From the NCBI GenBank assembly GCA_949300515.1, contig CASGEP010000011.1, positions 1-45,892 of the forward strand: DNA of 45,892 nucleotides. The letters run 5' to 3'. Numbering within the stretch: position 1 is the first letter of the stretch; each line of letters starts with the position of its first letter. Positions 1 through 8,252 of the stretch are shown in pieces. The notes under the pieces are model-generated. The model ran no database searches. It was not told the origin of the DNA and was given only the letters and a program-made list of their open reading frames with translations. A program made the translations under genes and the position numbers. This stretch comes from an uncultured bacterium (GTDB lineage: Bacteria; Cyanobacteriota; Vampirovibrionia; Gastranaerophilales; Gastranaerophilaceae).

Positions 1-99
1 AAAATGCATCTGTCAAGAATATACAGAAAACTCGGAGTAGAAACAAAACTCGAAGCTATACTCAAAATGCAGGCTAAGATATATGAGTTTAAGTTTTAA
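1..99 (+). CDS. LuxR-type helix-turn-helix protein, C-terminal end only
   Basis: The window opens inside a reading frame that ends at TAA 97-99. The last 32 codons read KMHLSRIYRKLGVETKLEAI and then a basic tail. This matches the recognition helix and following helix of LuxR/FixJ-type HTH domains (pattern HxSxIxRKLGVxxRxEAI). It is therefore probably the DNA-binding end of a NarL/FixJ response regulator or another LuxR-family regulator. The N-terminal domain lies outside the window, so the signal it senses cannot be stated. No terminator is evident before the next promoter. Confidence 0.75.
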   Translation, partial: KMHLSRIYRKLGVETKLEAILKMQAKIYEFKF

Positions 100-140
100 C
101 ATATAACCGATAGGCATATTTAATAATTCATTATAAGTAT

Positions 141-168
141 TTGCTATTATCAAAAATTCGTTCATAAT
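141..168 (+). promoter_or_regulatory. Putative sigma-70 promoter of the hydrolase gene
   Basis: TTGCTA (141-146) and CATAAT (163-168) are separated by 16 bases and lie about 30 bases upstream of the hydrolase ATG at 199. An AGGT ribosome-binding site follows at about 190. Identified from consensus only. Confidence 0.45.
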
Positions 169-198
169 AAAATTATGTTAGTGCGAATGAGGTAAAAA

Positions 199-1242
199 AT
201 GCACAAATACGTTTTTTTATTACTATTGATAGCAGGATTTATTATAGGAGGTGTTTCTATGGTTATGGCAAGCGATACGATACAAAATGACACTTGGGAC
301 AAAACATTTAAAAAAAGCGACAGTGTGGACGTGAAAAAAGTTACGTTTAAAAACAGGTACGGGATTGAACTTGCGGGCGATTTGTACACCCCGAAAAATA
401 TTAAAAAGGGCGAAAAGCTTCCCGCAATTGCAATAAGCGGTCCTTTTGGTGCAGTGAAAGAGCAAGCTTCGGGGCTTTATGCGCAAACTCTTGCACAGCG
501 CGGCTTTGTAACGCTTGCTTTTGACCCTTCATATACGGGTGAAAGTTCGGGAGAGCCAAGAAGCGTTGCTTCGCCTGATATTAATACAGAGGACTTTAGC
601 GCCGCAGTTGATTATTTATCAAATTTAGAAATCGCTGATGCTAATAAAATAGGAATTCTCGGCATATGCGGCTTTGGCGGTTTTGCACTTAATGCCGCAG
701 CCATGGATACAAGAATAAAGGCCGTTGTACCCGTCACTATGTATGATATGACAAGAGTCAGTGCAAACGGTTATTTTGACTCGCTTGACGAGAACGGACG
801 TTATGAGCTGAAAGAAAACTTAAACAAACAGCGTACAATTGATTTTAAAAACGGTACGTATGCAAAAGCTGCGGGACTTCCCGACGAAATCAAAGGAGAT
901 GAACCTCAATTTGTAAAAGATTATTTCGGTTACTACAAGACACAGCGCGGTTTTCACAAGCGTTCAATCAACTCAAACGGAAACTGGAATACAACCTCGA
1001 CTCTGTCTTTAATTAATATGCCAATTTTAGCATACAGCAGTGAAATCAGGTCGGCAGTGCTTCTGGTACACGGACAAAATGCGCACAGCCGCTACTTTAG
1101 CGAAGATGCGTTTAAAAAGTTAAAAGGCGAAAACAAAGAGCTTTTAATTGTTGACGGCGCAAATCACGTTGATTTGTATGATAATATGGAAAAAATTCCT
1201 TTTGATAAAATTGAAAGCTTCTTTAGGGCAAATCTAAAATAG
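199..1242 (+). CDS. Secreted alpha/beta hydrolase with Cys at the nucleophile elbow
   Basis: This 347-aa protein begins with an uncleaved-looking hydrophobic signal (residues 4-23) ending VMA-SD, so it is probably exported to the periplasm. The rest has the alpha/beta hydrolase order: a GPFGA oxyanion-type loop near 81-85, a strand-elbow-helix LGICGFGG with Cys157 where the serine usually sits, and a late GANH with His323 as the catalytic histidine candidate. A Cys nucleophile is known in dienelactone-hydrolase relatives, and some COG1073-type hydrolases have a similar GIC elbow. The substrate cannot be told. The start is supported by AGGT a few bases upstream. It stands alone between a LuxR-type gene and convergent lepA, separated from lepA by a bidirectional terminator. 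A peptidase of the S9/S15 type is a less likely alternative. Confidence 0.8.
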   Translation: MHKYVFLLLLIAGFIIGGVSMVMASDTIQNDTWDKTFKKSDSVDVKKVTFKNRYGIELAGDLYTPKNIKKGEKLPAIAISGPFGAVKEQASGLYAQTLAQRGFVTLAFDPSYTGESSGEPRSVASPDINTEDFSAAVDYLSNLEIADANKIGILGICGFGGFALNAAAMDTRIKAVVPVTMYDMTRVSANGYFDSLDENGRYELKENLNKQRTIDFKNGTYAKAAGLPDEIKGDEPQFVKDYFGYYKTQRGFHKRSINSNGNWNTTSTLSLINMPILAYSSEIRSAVLLVHGQNAHSRYFSEDAFKKLKGENKELLIVDGANHVDLYDNMEKIPFDKIESFFRANLK

Positions 1243-1261
1243 CTTTTTAAAAGCTTAAAAT

Positions 1262-1300
1262 AAAGTCAGCATTGCTTTTACGGTGCTGACTTTGTATTTT
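1262..1300. terminator. Bidirectional rho-independent terminator between hydrolase and lepA
   Basis: A perfect 10-bp inverted repeat, AAAGTCAGCA (1262-1271) and TGCTGACTTT (1284-1293), encloses a 12-base loop. T-rich sequence follows on both strands, so it can serve the rightward hydrolase and leftward lepA. Confidence 0.85.
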
Positions 1301-1349
1301 ATAAATGGTGATTACGGGCAGAGTGCATATTTGGCGCAATTGGCGTACG

Positions 1350-3152
1350 TTATTCTTCATTAAGGCTCAAAACAGCCATAAATGCCTCTTGCGGGATTTC
1401 CACCCTTCCGACCGATTTCATGCGCTTTTTACCGCGCTTTTGTTTTTCCAAAAGTTTTCTTTTTCTTGTAATGTCGCCGCCATAGCACTTATCAAGCACA
1501 TTTTTGCGCATTGCTTTAATTGTCGTACGCGCAATGATTCTGCCGCCTATTGCAGCTTGAATTGCCACTTCAAACATTTGCCGCGGGATGATTTCTTTTA
1601 ACTTTGCGGCGAGTTTTTGCCCTATGTTGTAGGCGCTGTCTTTGTGGCAAATGACAGACAGGGCATCTACCACTTCTCCGCCGAGCAATATATCCATTTT
1701 AACAAGGTCGGAGCGTTTATAGGCATAAAAATCGTAATCCAGGCTGGCATAGCCCTTTGAGCGGGATTTTAACTGATCGTAAAAATCGGTTATTACTTCG
1801 CTTAATGGTATGTGATATTCAAGATTGACACGGCTTTTATCAAGGTAGTGCATATTTATAAAGTCACCGCGTTTACCCTGGCAAAGCTCCATAAGCGAGC
1901 CGACAAAATCATTCGGAGTAAAGATATTTACCCTTACATAAGGCTCCTCAATATAGTCGCGATACTGCGGCGCGGGCAGGTTGGAGGGGTTGTCTATTTC
2001 AACCACGCTGCCGTCTGTTTTGTGTACTTTATAAATTACGCTCGGCGCCGTTGTGATAAGCGATAAATCATACTCCCGCTCGAGGCGCTCCTGTGCTATT
2101 TCCATATGCAACATGCCCAAAAAACCGCACCTGAAGCCAAACCCGAGTGCGGAAGATGTTTCGGGTTCAAATGTGATAGAGCTGTCGTTTAATTTTAATT
2201 TTTCCAGCGCCTCCTTAAGGTCGTGGTATTGGTCGTTATCTACGGGGTAAAGCCCTGAAAATACCATCGGTTTTGCCTCTTTATAGCCTTCAAGCGCTTC
2301 ACTTGCGGGGCTTTGCGCATGTGTTATCGTGTCCCCGACAAAGCGTGTAATTTCTTTTATTGAGCCTGCAAAATAGCCGACTTCGCCCGTTTTTAGCTCG
2401 TTTACCTGTACGCGGTTCGGATTTAAAAAACCGAGTTCGACAACTTCAAACTCTTTACCCGTTGCCATAAATCTTATTTTGTCGCCGATTTTGATTGAGC
2501 CGTCAACAACTTTAAAAAAGCAAACTGTCCCGAGATACTGGTCATATGCACTATCAAAAACCAGCGCGCGCAAGGGCTTATCCGATGTGTCATCAGGTGG
2601 AGGAACGTGTGCCACAATGGCTTCCAACACTTCATCAATCCCTATGCCTTCTTTTGCGCTTACGGGTATTGCAATTGAACCGTCTATCCCGAGAACTTCT
2701 TCTATTTCCTCCCGCACGCGCTCTACATCCGCCGAGGGCAGGTCAATTTTATTGATTATAGGTATAATTTCAAGGTTTTGCTCCATTGCAAGGTAAACAT
2801 TCGCAAGGGTTTGCGCCTCTACCCCCTGTGTCGCGTCCACAATCAAAAGTGCGCCTTCACAGGCTGCAAGCGAGCGGGAAACTTCATATGAAAAATCAAC
2901 GTGCCCCGGGGTGTCTATCAGGTTTAAAATGTAGTCTTTGTTATCTTTTGCATGGTAGTTCATCTTTGCGGCGTTGAGCTTAATCGTTATGCCGCGTTCG
3001 CGCTCAATATCCATAGTATCAAGCAGCTGATTTTGCATATCGCGCTGAGCTATCGTTCCTGTGCGCTCAAGCAATCTGTCTGCAAGCGTTGATTTGCCGT
3101 GGTCAATGTGGGCTATTATGCTAAAATTTCTAATATTTTCTATCTTTTTCAT
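1350..3152 (-). CDS. lepA: Elongation factor 4 (LepA), ribosome-associated GTPase
   Basis: The 600-aa product has the usual LepA length and domain order. The translational GTPase motifs are AHIDHGKS (14-21, P-loop), RERGIT (51-56, switch I), DTPGH near 78, NKID near 132 and SAKEG near 162. Domains resembling EF-G II, III and V follow, then the LepA-specific C-terminal domain. EF4 binds the ribosome at the membrane or cytosol and acts on stalled or mistranslocated complexes. The ATG at 3150-3152 has no Shine-Dalgarno. Two overlapping TATAAT boxes lie within 17 bases of the start, with TTGTAT in the last codons of the upstream PEBP gene, so a very short leader is possible. It ends at the shared terminator at 1262-1300. 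Confidence 0.97.
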   Translation of the reverse strand: MKKIENIRNFSIIAHIDHGKSTLADRLLERTGTIAQRDMQNQLLDTMDIERERGITIKLNAAKMNYHAKDNKDYILNLIDTPGHVDFSYEVSRSLAACEGALLIVDATQGVEAQTLANVYLAMEQNLEIIPIINKIDLPSADVERVREEIEEVLGIDGSIAIPVSAKEGIGIDEVLEAIVAHVPPPDDTSDKPLRALVFDSAYDQYLGTVCFFKVVDGSIKIGDKIRFMATGKEFEVVELGFLNPNRVQVNELKTGEVGYFAGSIKEITRFVGDTITHAQSPASEALEGYKEAKPMVFSGLYPVDNDQYHDLKEALEKLKLNDSSITFEPETSSALGFGFRCGFLGMLHMEIAQERLEREYDLSLITTAPSVIYKVHKTDGSVVEIDNPSNLPAPQYRDYIEEPYVRVNIFTPNDFVGSLMELCQGKRGDFINMHYLDKSRVNLEYHIPLSEVITDFYDQLKSRSKGYASLDYDFYAYKRSDLVKMDILLGGEVVDALSVICHKDSAYNIGQKLAAKLKEIIPRQMFEVAIQAAIGGRIIARTTIKAMRKNVLDKCYGGDITRKRKLLEKQKRGKKRMKSVGRVEIPQEAFMAVLSLNEE

Positions 3153-3175
3153 AAAGATATTATATTATAAAAAAA

Positions 3176-3718
3176 TTATCTTTGATACAAAGCCGTAATT
3201 GTCGAGCTTGCAAGAGCATGGCTTTTAACAATTTTTTCAACTTCATTGGGGTTTGTATCAACGGTCACATCAAGTGTTTCCGTATCAAGTGCGTAAATTG
3301 TAAAATTATAGTGGTGTACGCCGTGTCCTTTGGGAGGGCAGGCGCCGCCGTAGCCCGTGTTATTAAAATCCGTTACCGTTTCAAGCATTGGCGCTGCAAG
3401 TCTTTCGCCTTTTTCAAACCCTGTTTTTGAAGCGGGTATATTTATAACAAGCCAGTGCCACCAGCCTGTAGGTCTTGGCGCATCGGGGTCATGAACCAGA
3501 AGTGCATAGCTCTTTGTGCCCTCGGGCGCGCCCTGCCACTTTAAATCCGGCGAAATATTCGCTCCGCTGCAGCCAAAGCCGTTTAGCACCTGTTCGTTTG
3601 TAAGTGTCTGATTATTTTTTATTGAATCGCTCGTAAGCGTAAAAGTCGAGTTTGCCATAATAACTCCCGCACCAAAAACTAATACCGAAAATGAAGCTAT
3701 AAAAATTTTCTTAATCAT
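3176..3718 (-). CDS. Exported PEBP / YbhB-YbcL family protein
   Basis: This 180-aa protein has an N-terminal signal peptide (basic MIKK, hydrophobic core to about residue 20, VIMA-NS cleavage candidate). It then carries the phosphatidylethanolamine-binding-protein fold signatures: CSGANISPDLKW (50-61), HDPDAP (76-81), H88 and a GYGGACPPKGHG ligand-site loop. Bacterial YbhB/YbcL proteins bind small anionic ligands, but their roles are poorly defined. It lies 23 bases upstream of lepA and 19 bases downstream of the UbiA-family gene. A strong promoter sits directly at its start codon (see 3725-3753), suggesting it and lepA can be transcribed separately from the prenyltransferase gene. Confidence 0.9.
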   Translation of the reverse strand: MIKKIFIASFSVLVFGAGVIMANSTFTLTSDSIKNNQTLTNEQVLNGFGCSGANISPDLKWQGAPEGTKSYALLVHDPDAPRPTGWWHWLVINIPASKTGFEKGERLAAPMLETVTDFNNTGYGGACPPKGHGVHHYNFTIYALDTETLDVTVDTNPNEVEKIVKSHALASSTITALYQR

Positions 3719-3724
3719 AGGTCA

Positions 3725-3753
3725 ATTATACAGATTTTTATTTTAAATAGCAA
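3725..3753 (-). promoter_or_regulatory. Promoter predicted to give a leaderless PEBP mRNA
   Basis: On the minus strand TTGCTA (3753-3748) and TATAAT (3730-3725) are separated by exactly 17 bases. Only six bases lie between the -10 box and the ATG at 3718, so the expected transcription start falls on the start codon. No Shine-Dalgarno is present. The -35 box overlaps the last codons of the upstream UbiA-family gene. Confidence 0.65.
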
Positions 3754-4721
3754 GCAATTCCCGCAATTATGCAAAACAGAAAACAGAGGTTGCGGGCAAG
3801 GTAAAATCTGTACATAAAAAATTCCATACGGTTATTTTTAATGTTTTCCCAGTCCTCCATCGGTCCCATCCAAAAGCGCGGAATAAACTTAACGTCTTTA
3901 ACCTCAATATATTCTTTTATTGACTTAAACAACTCAACCGCTATAGGCAGTGTTATCAGCGTGTATAGCGCATTTGGGTGCAAAAAGCCCCCGAGCGTAA
4001 AGAAAATAACATTTGCATACGAGAGCCAAACCAGGACTTTAAGTGCATAAATCGCGTTTTCTTTTGTTTTAAAAAGTCTGCAAAACGTATTTTTTCTGAC
4101 TTTACAGTCATATTCCCAGTCCATAATCGCATGAGTGTGTAATAGCGCCGCCGTGAGCAGTCCTATTGAAATTGACATAATCATAATTCTCACGGATATA
4201 AGCCCGCACAGAGCGTAATATGTGCCGCACATAAGCAGCGGGCCGAAAATCAGGGCGACTATCATCTCTCCAGCGTAATATTTTGTCGCATAAGGGTATA
4301 GCAGGCACAAAACTCCCGCCGCAAGGATTATTACGGGAATCCACAGTCCGCTTACTGCTGTAAAATATATGCCGATTAAAATCGCAGCAGTATATAGTGC
4401 TAAAATTATCTTAAATACGGATTCAAGCGAATAAGTGCCGTTTAAAATGAGTTTTGCTTTATTGTTTATTGCGCCAAAGTCAATATTGTCAAAAGTTTTG
4501 CCCTTCTTCAATTCTTTTTTCACGTCTATGTAGTCGTCAAGTAAATTTGTACCAAGGTGCGCACAAATTACTCCTATAAGGGTTAAAAGCGCATTCAGCG
4601 GGTTTGGCAGGTATATTTGCGCCCAGATTAGCGCAAGAAACCACGGCGCAACCGACATAGGGAGAGAGTACGCTCTTGTCAGTTCAATAAAATTCATTGT
4701 TTTTTGTTGAAAATTCTCCAT
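3738..4721 (-). CDS. UbiA-family prenyltransferase, integral membrane
   Basis: This 327-aa, strongly hydrophobic protein has about eight membrane segments. The two aspartate-rich motifs of the UbiA superfamily are visible: NLLDDYID (59-66) and DWEYD (201-205) followed by a basic VRK. These bind the Mg-diphosphate of a prenyl donor. Family members attach prenyl chains to aromatic acceptors (MenA, UbiA), heme O or chlorophyll precursors. The long hydrophilic segment after the first motif and the WMGPMEDWE segment near 284-292 do not let me choose between them. No menaquinone gene lies beside it. The ATG has no good Shine-Dalgarno; a TATAAT box lies about 19 bases upstream (4745-4740, minus). 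An HLR1-type element at 4803-4820 is about 70 bases upstream of its likely transcription start. Confidence 0.88.
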   Translation of the reverse strand: MENFQQKTMNFIELTRAYSLPMSVAPWFLALIWAQIYLPNPLNALLTLIGVICAHLGTNLLDDYIDVKKELKKGKTFDNIDFGAINNKAKLILNGTYSLESVFKIILALYTAAILIGIYFTAVSGLWIPVIILAAGVLCLLYPYATKYYAGEMIVALIFGPLLMCGTYYALCGLISVRIMIMSISIGLLTAALLHTHAIMDWEYDCKVRKNTFCRLFKTKENAIYALKVLVWLSYANVIFFTLGGFLHPNALYTLITLPIAVELFKSIKEYIEVKDVKFIPRFWMGPMEDWENIKNNRMEFFMYRFYLARNLCFLFCIIAGIACYLK

Positions 4722-4802
4722 AAATCAATTCTAACTCAAATTATATTAAGGTCAAATTGTAAAGTTGTGGTTGAATAAGTAAATTTATGATACTTTAAAA
4801 TA

Positions 4803-4820
4803 TTTACATTTTGTTACAAT
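4803..4820 (+). promoter_or_regulatory. Perfect HLR1-type direct repeat (OmpR-family operator)
   Basis: TTTACATT-TT-GTTACAAT fits the cyanobacterial HLR1 consensus for RpaB, (G/T)TTACAWW-NN-(G/T)TTACAWW, at every specified base. The two half-sites are 10 bases apart, one helical turn, as expected for a tandem OmpR-family dimer. It lies between the divergent UbiA-family gene and infA. The match is seen in sequence; the binding protein is inference. Confidence 0.55.
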
Positions 4821-4943
4821 ACAGTGTCAATACCCTCTAAAATTGCACATTATCACCATGTTGCAGCGACTAAATATATCCTAAGTTTAGAAAAACAATT
4901 TTAAAAAAATGCCAAAAAACCCAAAAAACTTAATAAAAAAGCC

Positions 4944-4971
4944 TTGCAATGAAAAATTTAACATGTATGAT
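4944..4971 (+). promoter_or_regulatory. Promoter of the infA-rpsI ribosomal operon
   Basis: TTGCAA (4944-4949) and TATGAT (4966-4971) are 16 bases apart, 30 bases upstream of infA. A strong AAAGGAAG ribosome-binding site lies at 4991-4998. The cluster thus starts here and is not a continuation of an S10/spc operon in this window. Confidence 0.65.
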
Positions 4972-5001
4972 TTAATATGTCGTAATTTATAAAGGAAGAT
5001 A

Positions 5002-5217
5002 ATGTCAAAAGACGTAATAGAATTTGAAGGAACAGTACTTGAATCGCTGCCCAATGCGATGTTCAGAGTCGAACTTGAAAACGGACATGAGATTTTGGCG
5101 CACATTTCAGGGAAAATCAGAAAAAATTTCATAAGAATATTGCCCGGGGATAAGGTAAAAGTTGAAATGACACCATACGACCTTACCAGAGGCAGAATTA
5201 CCTACAGATTAAAATAA
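5002..5217 (+). CDS. infA: Translation initiation factor IF-1
   Basis: The 71-aa product is of standard length and is an S1/OB-fold protein throughout: KDVIEFEG at the start, the [20 protein letters not shown] core, the [19 protein letters not shown] strand set and a [10 protein letters not shown] end. IF-1 binds the 30S A site with IF-2 and IF-3. It is the first gene of the operon, preceded by AAAGGAAG. secY, adk and map, which often precede infA, are absent here; a 280-base intergenic region separates it from a divergent gene. Confidence 0.97.
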   Translation: MSKDVIEFEGTVLESLPNAMFRVELENGHEILAHISGKIRKNFIRILPGDKVKVEMTPYDLTRGRITYRLK

Positions 5218-5232
5218 ATAAAGGAAAATAAA

Positions 5233-5346
5233 ATGAAAGTAAGAGCATCAGTAAAACCAATTTGCAAAAATTGTAAAGTTATTAAAAGAAGGGGAAGAAT
5301 AACGGTTGTTTGTTCCGATCCCAGACACAAACAAAGACAAGGCTAA
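5233..5346 (+). CDS. rpmJ: 50S ribosomal protein L36 (bL36, zinc-ribbon form)
   Basis: A 37-codon frame starts ATG 5233 after AAGGAAAA and ends TAA 5344-5346. The protein has the whole L36 signature: [13 protein letters not shown] (11-14), a basic KRRGR stretch, then C27 and H32 completing the CxxC...C...H zinc site, ending KQRQG. It sits in the conserved position between infA and rpsM. It is complete, although short enough to be easily overlooked. Confidence 0.97.
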   Translation: MKVRASVKPICKNCKVIKRRGRITVVCSDPRHKQRQG

Positions 5347-5374
5347 GTAAAGAATCAATAGGAGATAAAAATAA

Positions 5375-5743
5375 ATGGCAAGATTGGCTGGGGTTGATTT
5401 ACCCCGTAACAAAAGAATGGTTATAGCTCTAACCTACATCTACGGCATTGGACCGACAAGAAGTGCTAAAATCCTTGAGGCTTGCGGAATTTCTCAAGAC
5501 TTGAGAACGGACGACTTGACGGATGACGATATTAAAAAACTCAGAGACGAGATTTCTCACTACACAATAGAGGGTGATCTTAAAAGAGAAGAATCCCTTA
5601 ATATCAAAAGATTATCGGAAATTAATTCCTACAGAGGCATGCGCCACAGAAGAAAACTGCCCGTGCGCGGACAAAGAACAAAAACCAACGCAAGAACACG
5701 CAGGGGCAAAAAGTCCGGACCTATCGCAAATAAGAAAAAGTAG
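5375..5743 (+). CDS. rpsM: 30S ribosomal protein S13
   Basis: The 122-aa protein begins [15 protein letters not shown] and has the helix-two-turns-helix region [11 protein letters not shown] near 26-36. It carries the [15 protein letters not shown] signature near 88-102 and the lysine/arginine-rich tail that contacts the P-site tRNA and 16S rRNA. A GGAG ribosome-binding site precedes ATG 5375. It is the third gene of the operon, 28 bases after rpmJ. Confidence 0.98.
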   Translation: MARLAGVDLPRNKRMVIALTYIYGIGPTRSAKILEACGISQDLRTDDLTDDDIKKLRDEISHYTIEGDLKREESLNIKRLSEINSYRGMRHRRKLPVRGQRTKTNARTRRGKKSGPIANKKK

Positions 5744-5794
5744 CATGCTAAAATAGCGACGATTTTGAAAATAAACTAAAAGGAAGATAATATA

Positions 5795-6181
5795 ATGGCT
5801 AAACCTACAAAAACTAAAAAGAAAGAAAGAAAGAACGTATTACAAGGTGTTGTTCATATACAATCCACCTTTAACAATACAATTGTTACTTCAACAGATA
5901 CTCAAGGTAACGCTGTTGCATGGGCTTCTGCCGGTGCTTGCGGGTTTAAAGGCGCAAGAAAAGGAACACCTTTTGCAGCACAGTCCGCAGCCGAACTTGT
6001 TGCCAAAAAATCAGTTGATCAGGGCATGAAAAAGGTTGAAGTATTTATAAAAGGACCCGGCTCGGGCAGAGAAACGGCTATCCGTGCAATTCAAGCCGCA
6101 GGTCTTGAAATAACACTTATCAAGGACGTAACCCCAATTCCTCACAACGGCTGCCGTCCTCCTAAGAAAAGAAGAGTATAA
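5795..6181 (+). CDS. rpsK: 30S ribosomal protein S11
   Basis: The 128-aa product has a lysine-rich N-terminus ([11 protein letters not shown]) followed by the S11 core with [15 protein letters not shown] and [14 protein letters not shown], and ends [18 protein letters not shown], the hallmark C-terminus of the 30S platform protein. AAAGGAAG lies ahead of ATG 5795. It follows rpsM by 51 bases in the usual order. Confidence 0.98.
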   Translation: MAKPTKTKKKERKNVLQGVVHIQSTFNNTIVTSTDTQGNAVAWASAGACGFKGARKGTPFAAQSAAELVAKKSVDQGMKKVEVFIKGPGSGRETAIRAIQAAGLEITLIKDVTPIPHNGCRPPKKRRV

Positions 6182-6204
6182 CAAATAAAAAAAAGGAGCT
6201 AAAA

Positions 6205-6807
6205 TTGGCTAGATATACAGGACCGACAAATAAATTATACAGAAATTTCGGTGTCAAGGACTTGTCCAACCGTAAACTGACATCGTCAATGAGACAAAAT
6301 TCTTCAGGGCAGCATGGTGCAATGAGAAAGAAAGCCTCTGATTACGCCCTGCAGTTAAAAGAAAAACAAAAAATTCGTCTTACTTATCTTGTTTCTGAAA
6401 AACAGTTTGCAAAATATTACCGGAACGCTTCCCGCAAAACGGGCGTTACGGGTACAATAATGCTGCAAATGCTTGAATCAAGGCTTGATAACGTTATCTT
6501 CCGTGCAGGCTTTGCAATTACAAGACGTCAGGCAAGACAAATTGTTAACCACGGACATGTGCTGGTTAACGGTAAGAAAGTTGATATTCCTTCCTACTTA
6601 CTGAAAGCAGGGGATGAAGTTACTGTTAAATCAAACAGCCAAAATTACATAAAAAATGTTCAAGAATCGATTGATATGGCGCTTTCATATGCATGGTTAA
6701 ATGTAGATAAAGCCGCTCAAAAAATTGTTTTCGACAGGGTGCCGCAAAGAGAAGAAATGGACCCCGAGTTCAAAGAACAACTTGTAATTGAGTACTACTC
6801 TAAATAG
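6205..6807 (+). CDS. rpsD: 30S ribosomal protein S4, TTG start
   Basis: The 200-aa protein starts at TTG 6205, seven bases after a consensus AAAGGAG; no ATG occurs at the homologous position. [13 protein letters not shown] opens a cysteine-free N-terminal domain, so this is the zinc-independent S4 form. The S4 RNA-binding domain spans about 92-155 ([33 protein letters not shown]). S4 nucleates 30S assembly and can autoregulate its operon translationally. Its place between rpsK and rpoA is usual in many bacteria, but I recall cyanobacteria keeping rpsD elsewhere. Confidence 0.97.
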   Translation: MARYTGPTNKLYRNFGVKDLSNRKLTSSMRQNSSGQHGAMRKKASDYALQLKEKQKIRLTYLVSEKQFAKYYRNASRKTGVTGTIMLQMLESRLDNVIFRAGFAITRRQARQIVNHGHVLVNGKKVDIPSYLLKAGDEVTVKSNSQNYIKNVQESIDMALSYAWLNVDKAAQKIVFDRVPQREEMDPEFKEQLVIEYYSK

Positions 6808-6829
6808 TAATTAGGAGAGAAAAAAGAAT

Positions 6830-7807
6830 ATGGAACTTAAAATTAAAAATGTTAATACGACAACCAGCTCTGACGGTTCTCAATACGGCAGGTTTGTCAT
6901 TGAACCTCTTGAAAGAGGCTACGGTGCAACAATCGGCAACTCTTTAAGGAGAGTACTTTTGTCAAGCCTTGAAGGTGCCGCAGTTACTTCCGTCAGGATT
7001 GAAGGTATTACACACGAATACACTTCCATCCCCGGTGCGGTTGAAGATGTTATTGATATCATGCTGAATTTAAAAGGTTTGGTTGTAAAAACTGACAGCC
7101 GTGATGTTCAGCACTTAAGACTTGATGTTACAAGACCCGGACCGGTGTTGGCTTCTGACATCGAACTTCCCTCGGGAGTAAAAATCGTTAATCCTGATTG
7201 CTTAATTTGTACACTTGCCGACGGCGGTTCTATCCACGCTGATATCGTTGTTGAAGTGGGCAAAGGCTATGTTACTCAAGATGTTTTAAAAGAGCAAAAA
7301 AACGGATTGCCTATAGATATGCTTCCGATTGATGCCGCTTTTATGCCTATTAAACGTGTAAGCTATGTTGTTGAGCCGGCTCGTGTAGGTGAAAACCTTG
7401 ACTACGATAAATTAACTCTTGATATTTGGTCAAACGGTTCAATTGACGTTACTCAGGCGCTTTCAAAAGCTGCTAATCTCTTAATTGAACATTTTTCTCA
7501 AATTGCCGCAATTACGGGTGCTCCCGTGAGTGTTAAAGTTGAGGAAGAAGCAAAAGTTGAAACAGTACAGGATGATACTCCGGCATTTACAATAGAAGAC
7601 TTAGAGCTTTCTGTTCGTGCTTATAACTGCTTAAAGAGAGCAAGTATCAATTCTATGGCTGAACTTTTGAAAAAGTCAGAACATGACTTGTTAAACATTA
7701 AAAACTTCGGTAAGAAATCCTCTGATGAAGTTATTGAAAAGCTGCACCAATTAGGTTTGGATCTTCAGCCAAATCCCGAAGGTGTGGATGATTTGGAACT
7801 AATATAA
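6830..7807 (+). CDS. rpoA: RNA polymerase alpha subunit
   Basis: The 325-aa subunit has the N-terminal dimerisation domain (residues 1 to about 230), with RFVIEPLERGYGATIGNSLRR near 22-42 and LEGAAVTSVRIEG. A short acidic linker follows. The C-terminal DNA/activator-contact domain (about 255-315) contains IEDLELSVRAYNCLKRA and the helix-hairpin-helix INSMAELL...NIKNFGKKS. An AGGAG ribosome-binding site precedes ATG 6830. Its presence gives RNA polymerase assembly and ribosome supply a shared promoter. Confidence 0.98.
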   Translation: MELKIKNVNTTTSSDGSQYGRFVIEPLERGYGATIGNSLRRVLLSSLEGAAVTSVRIEGITHEYTSIPGAVEDVIDIMLNLKGLVVKTDSRDVQHLRLDVTRPGPVLASDIELPSGVKIVNPDCLICTLADGGSIHADIVVEVGKGYVTQDVLKEQKNGLPIDMLPIDAAFMPIKRVSYVVEPARVGENLDYDKLTLDIWSNGSIDVTQALSKAANLLIEHFSQIAAITGAPVSVKVEEEAKVETVQDDTPAFTIEDLELSVRAYNCLKRASINSMAELLKKSEHDLLNIKNFGKKSSDEVIEKLHQLGLDLQPNPEGVDDLELI

Positions 7808-7823
7808 CAAAAGGATATATAAA

Positions 7824-8252
7824 ATGAGACACCAATGTAAAAGACATCGTTTATCAAAACCGGCTGATCAAAGAAAAGCGCTGCTTCGCTCTTTGGCTAC
7901 CGAGTTGTTTTTGCATGGCGAAATCACAACAACTATGGCAAGGGCAAAAGCACTTCGTCCGTATGCCGAAAATGTAGTTACATTTGCAAAAAAAGGTGAT
8001 TTGGCTTCACGCCGCCAGGCTGCAAAATTCATCTTTGATAAAGAAACTTCCAAATATATGAATCTTGAAACAGGAGAAATTTTCGACACTCCTCAAGAAG
8101 GTCAAAAACTTCCCTATCAAACTGTTTTAAGACAATTATTCTGCGTTATCGGTAAGAAATATGCTACTCGCAACGGCGGATATACAAGGATATACAGACT
8201 TGCTCCGCGCAGAGGTGATGCGGCTCCGATGGCTCTAATCCAGCTTGTGTAA
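7824..8252 (+). CDS. rplQ: 50S ribosomal protein L17
   Basis: The 142-aa protein starts MRHQCKRHRLSKPADQRKAL, the bL17 signature, followed by the LLRSLATELFLHGEITTTMARAK helix region. An insert with YMNLETGEIFDTPQEGQ lies in the middle, and the GGYTRIYRLAPRRGDAAPMALIQLV end is typical. AAAGGA lies ten bases ahead of the start. The TAA stop overlaps the truA ATG by one base, which implies translational coupling. Confidence 0.97.
   Translation: MRHQCKRHRLSKPADQRKALLRSLATELFLHGEITTTMARAKALRPYAENVVTFAKKGDLASRRQAAKFIFDKETSKYMNLETGEIFDTPQEGQKLPYQTVLRQLFCVIGKKYATRNGGYTRIYRLAPRRGDAAPMALIQLV

Noticed and set aside
2053-2250. Open frames on the plus strand opposite lepA, and similar frames opposite gyrA, nadB, gatA and others
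   Set aside because: They are shadows of well-supported genes, with no family signatures or ribosome-binding sites.
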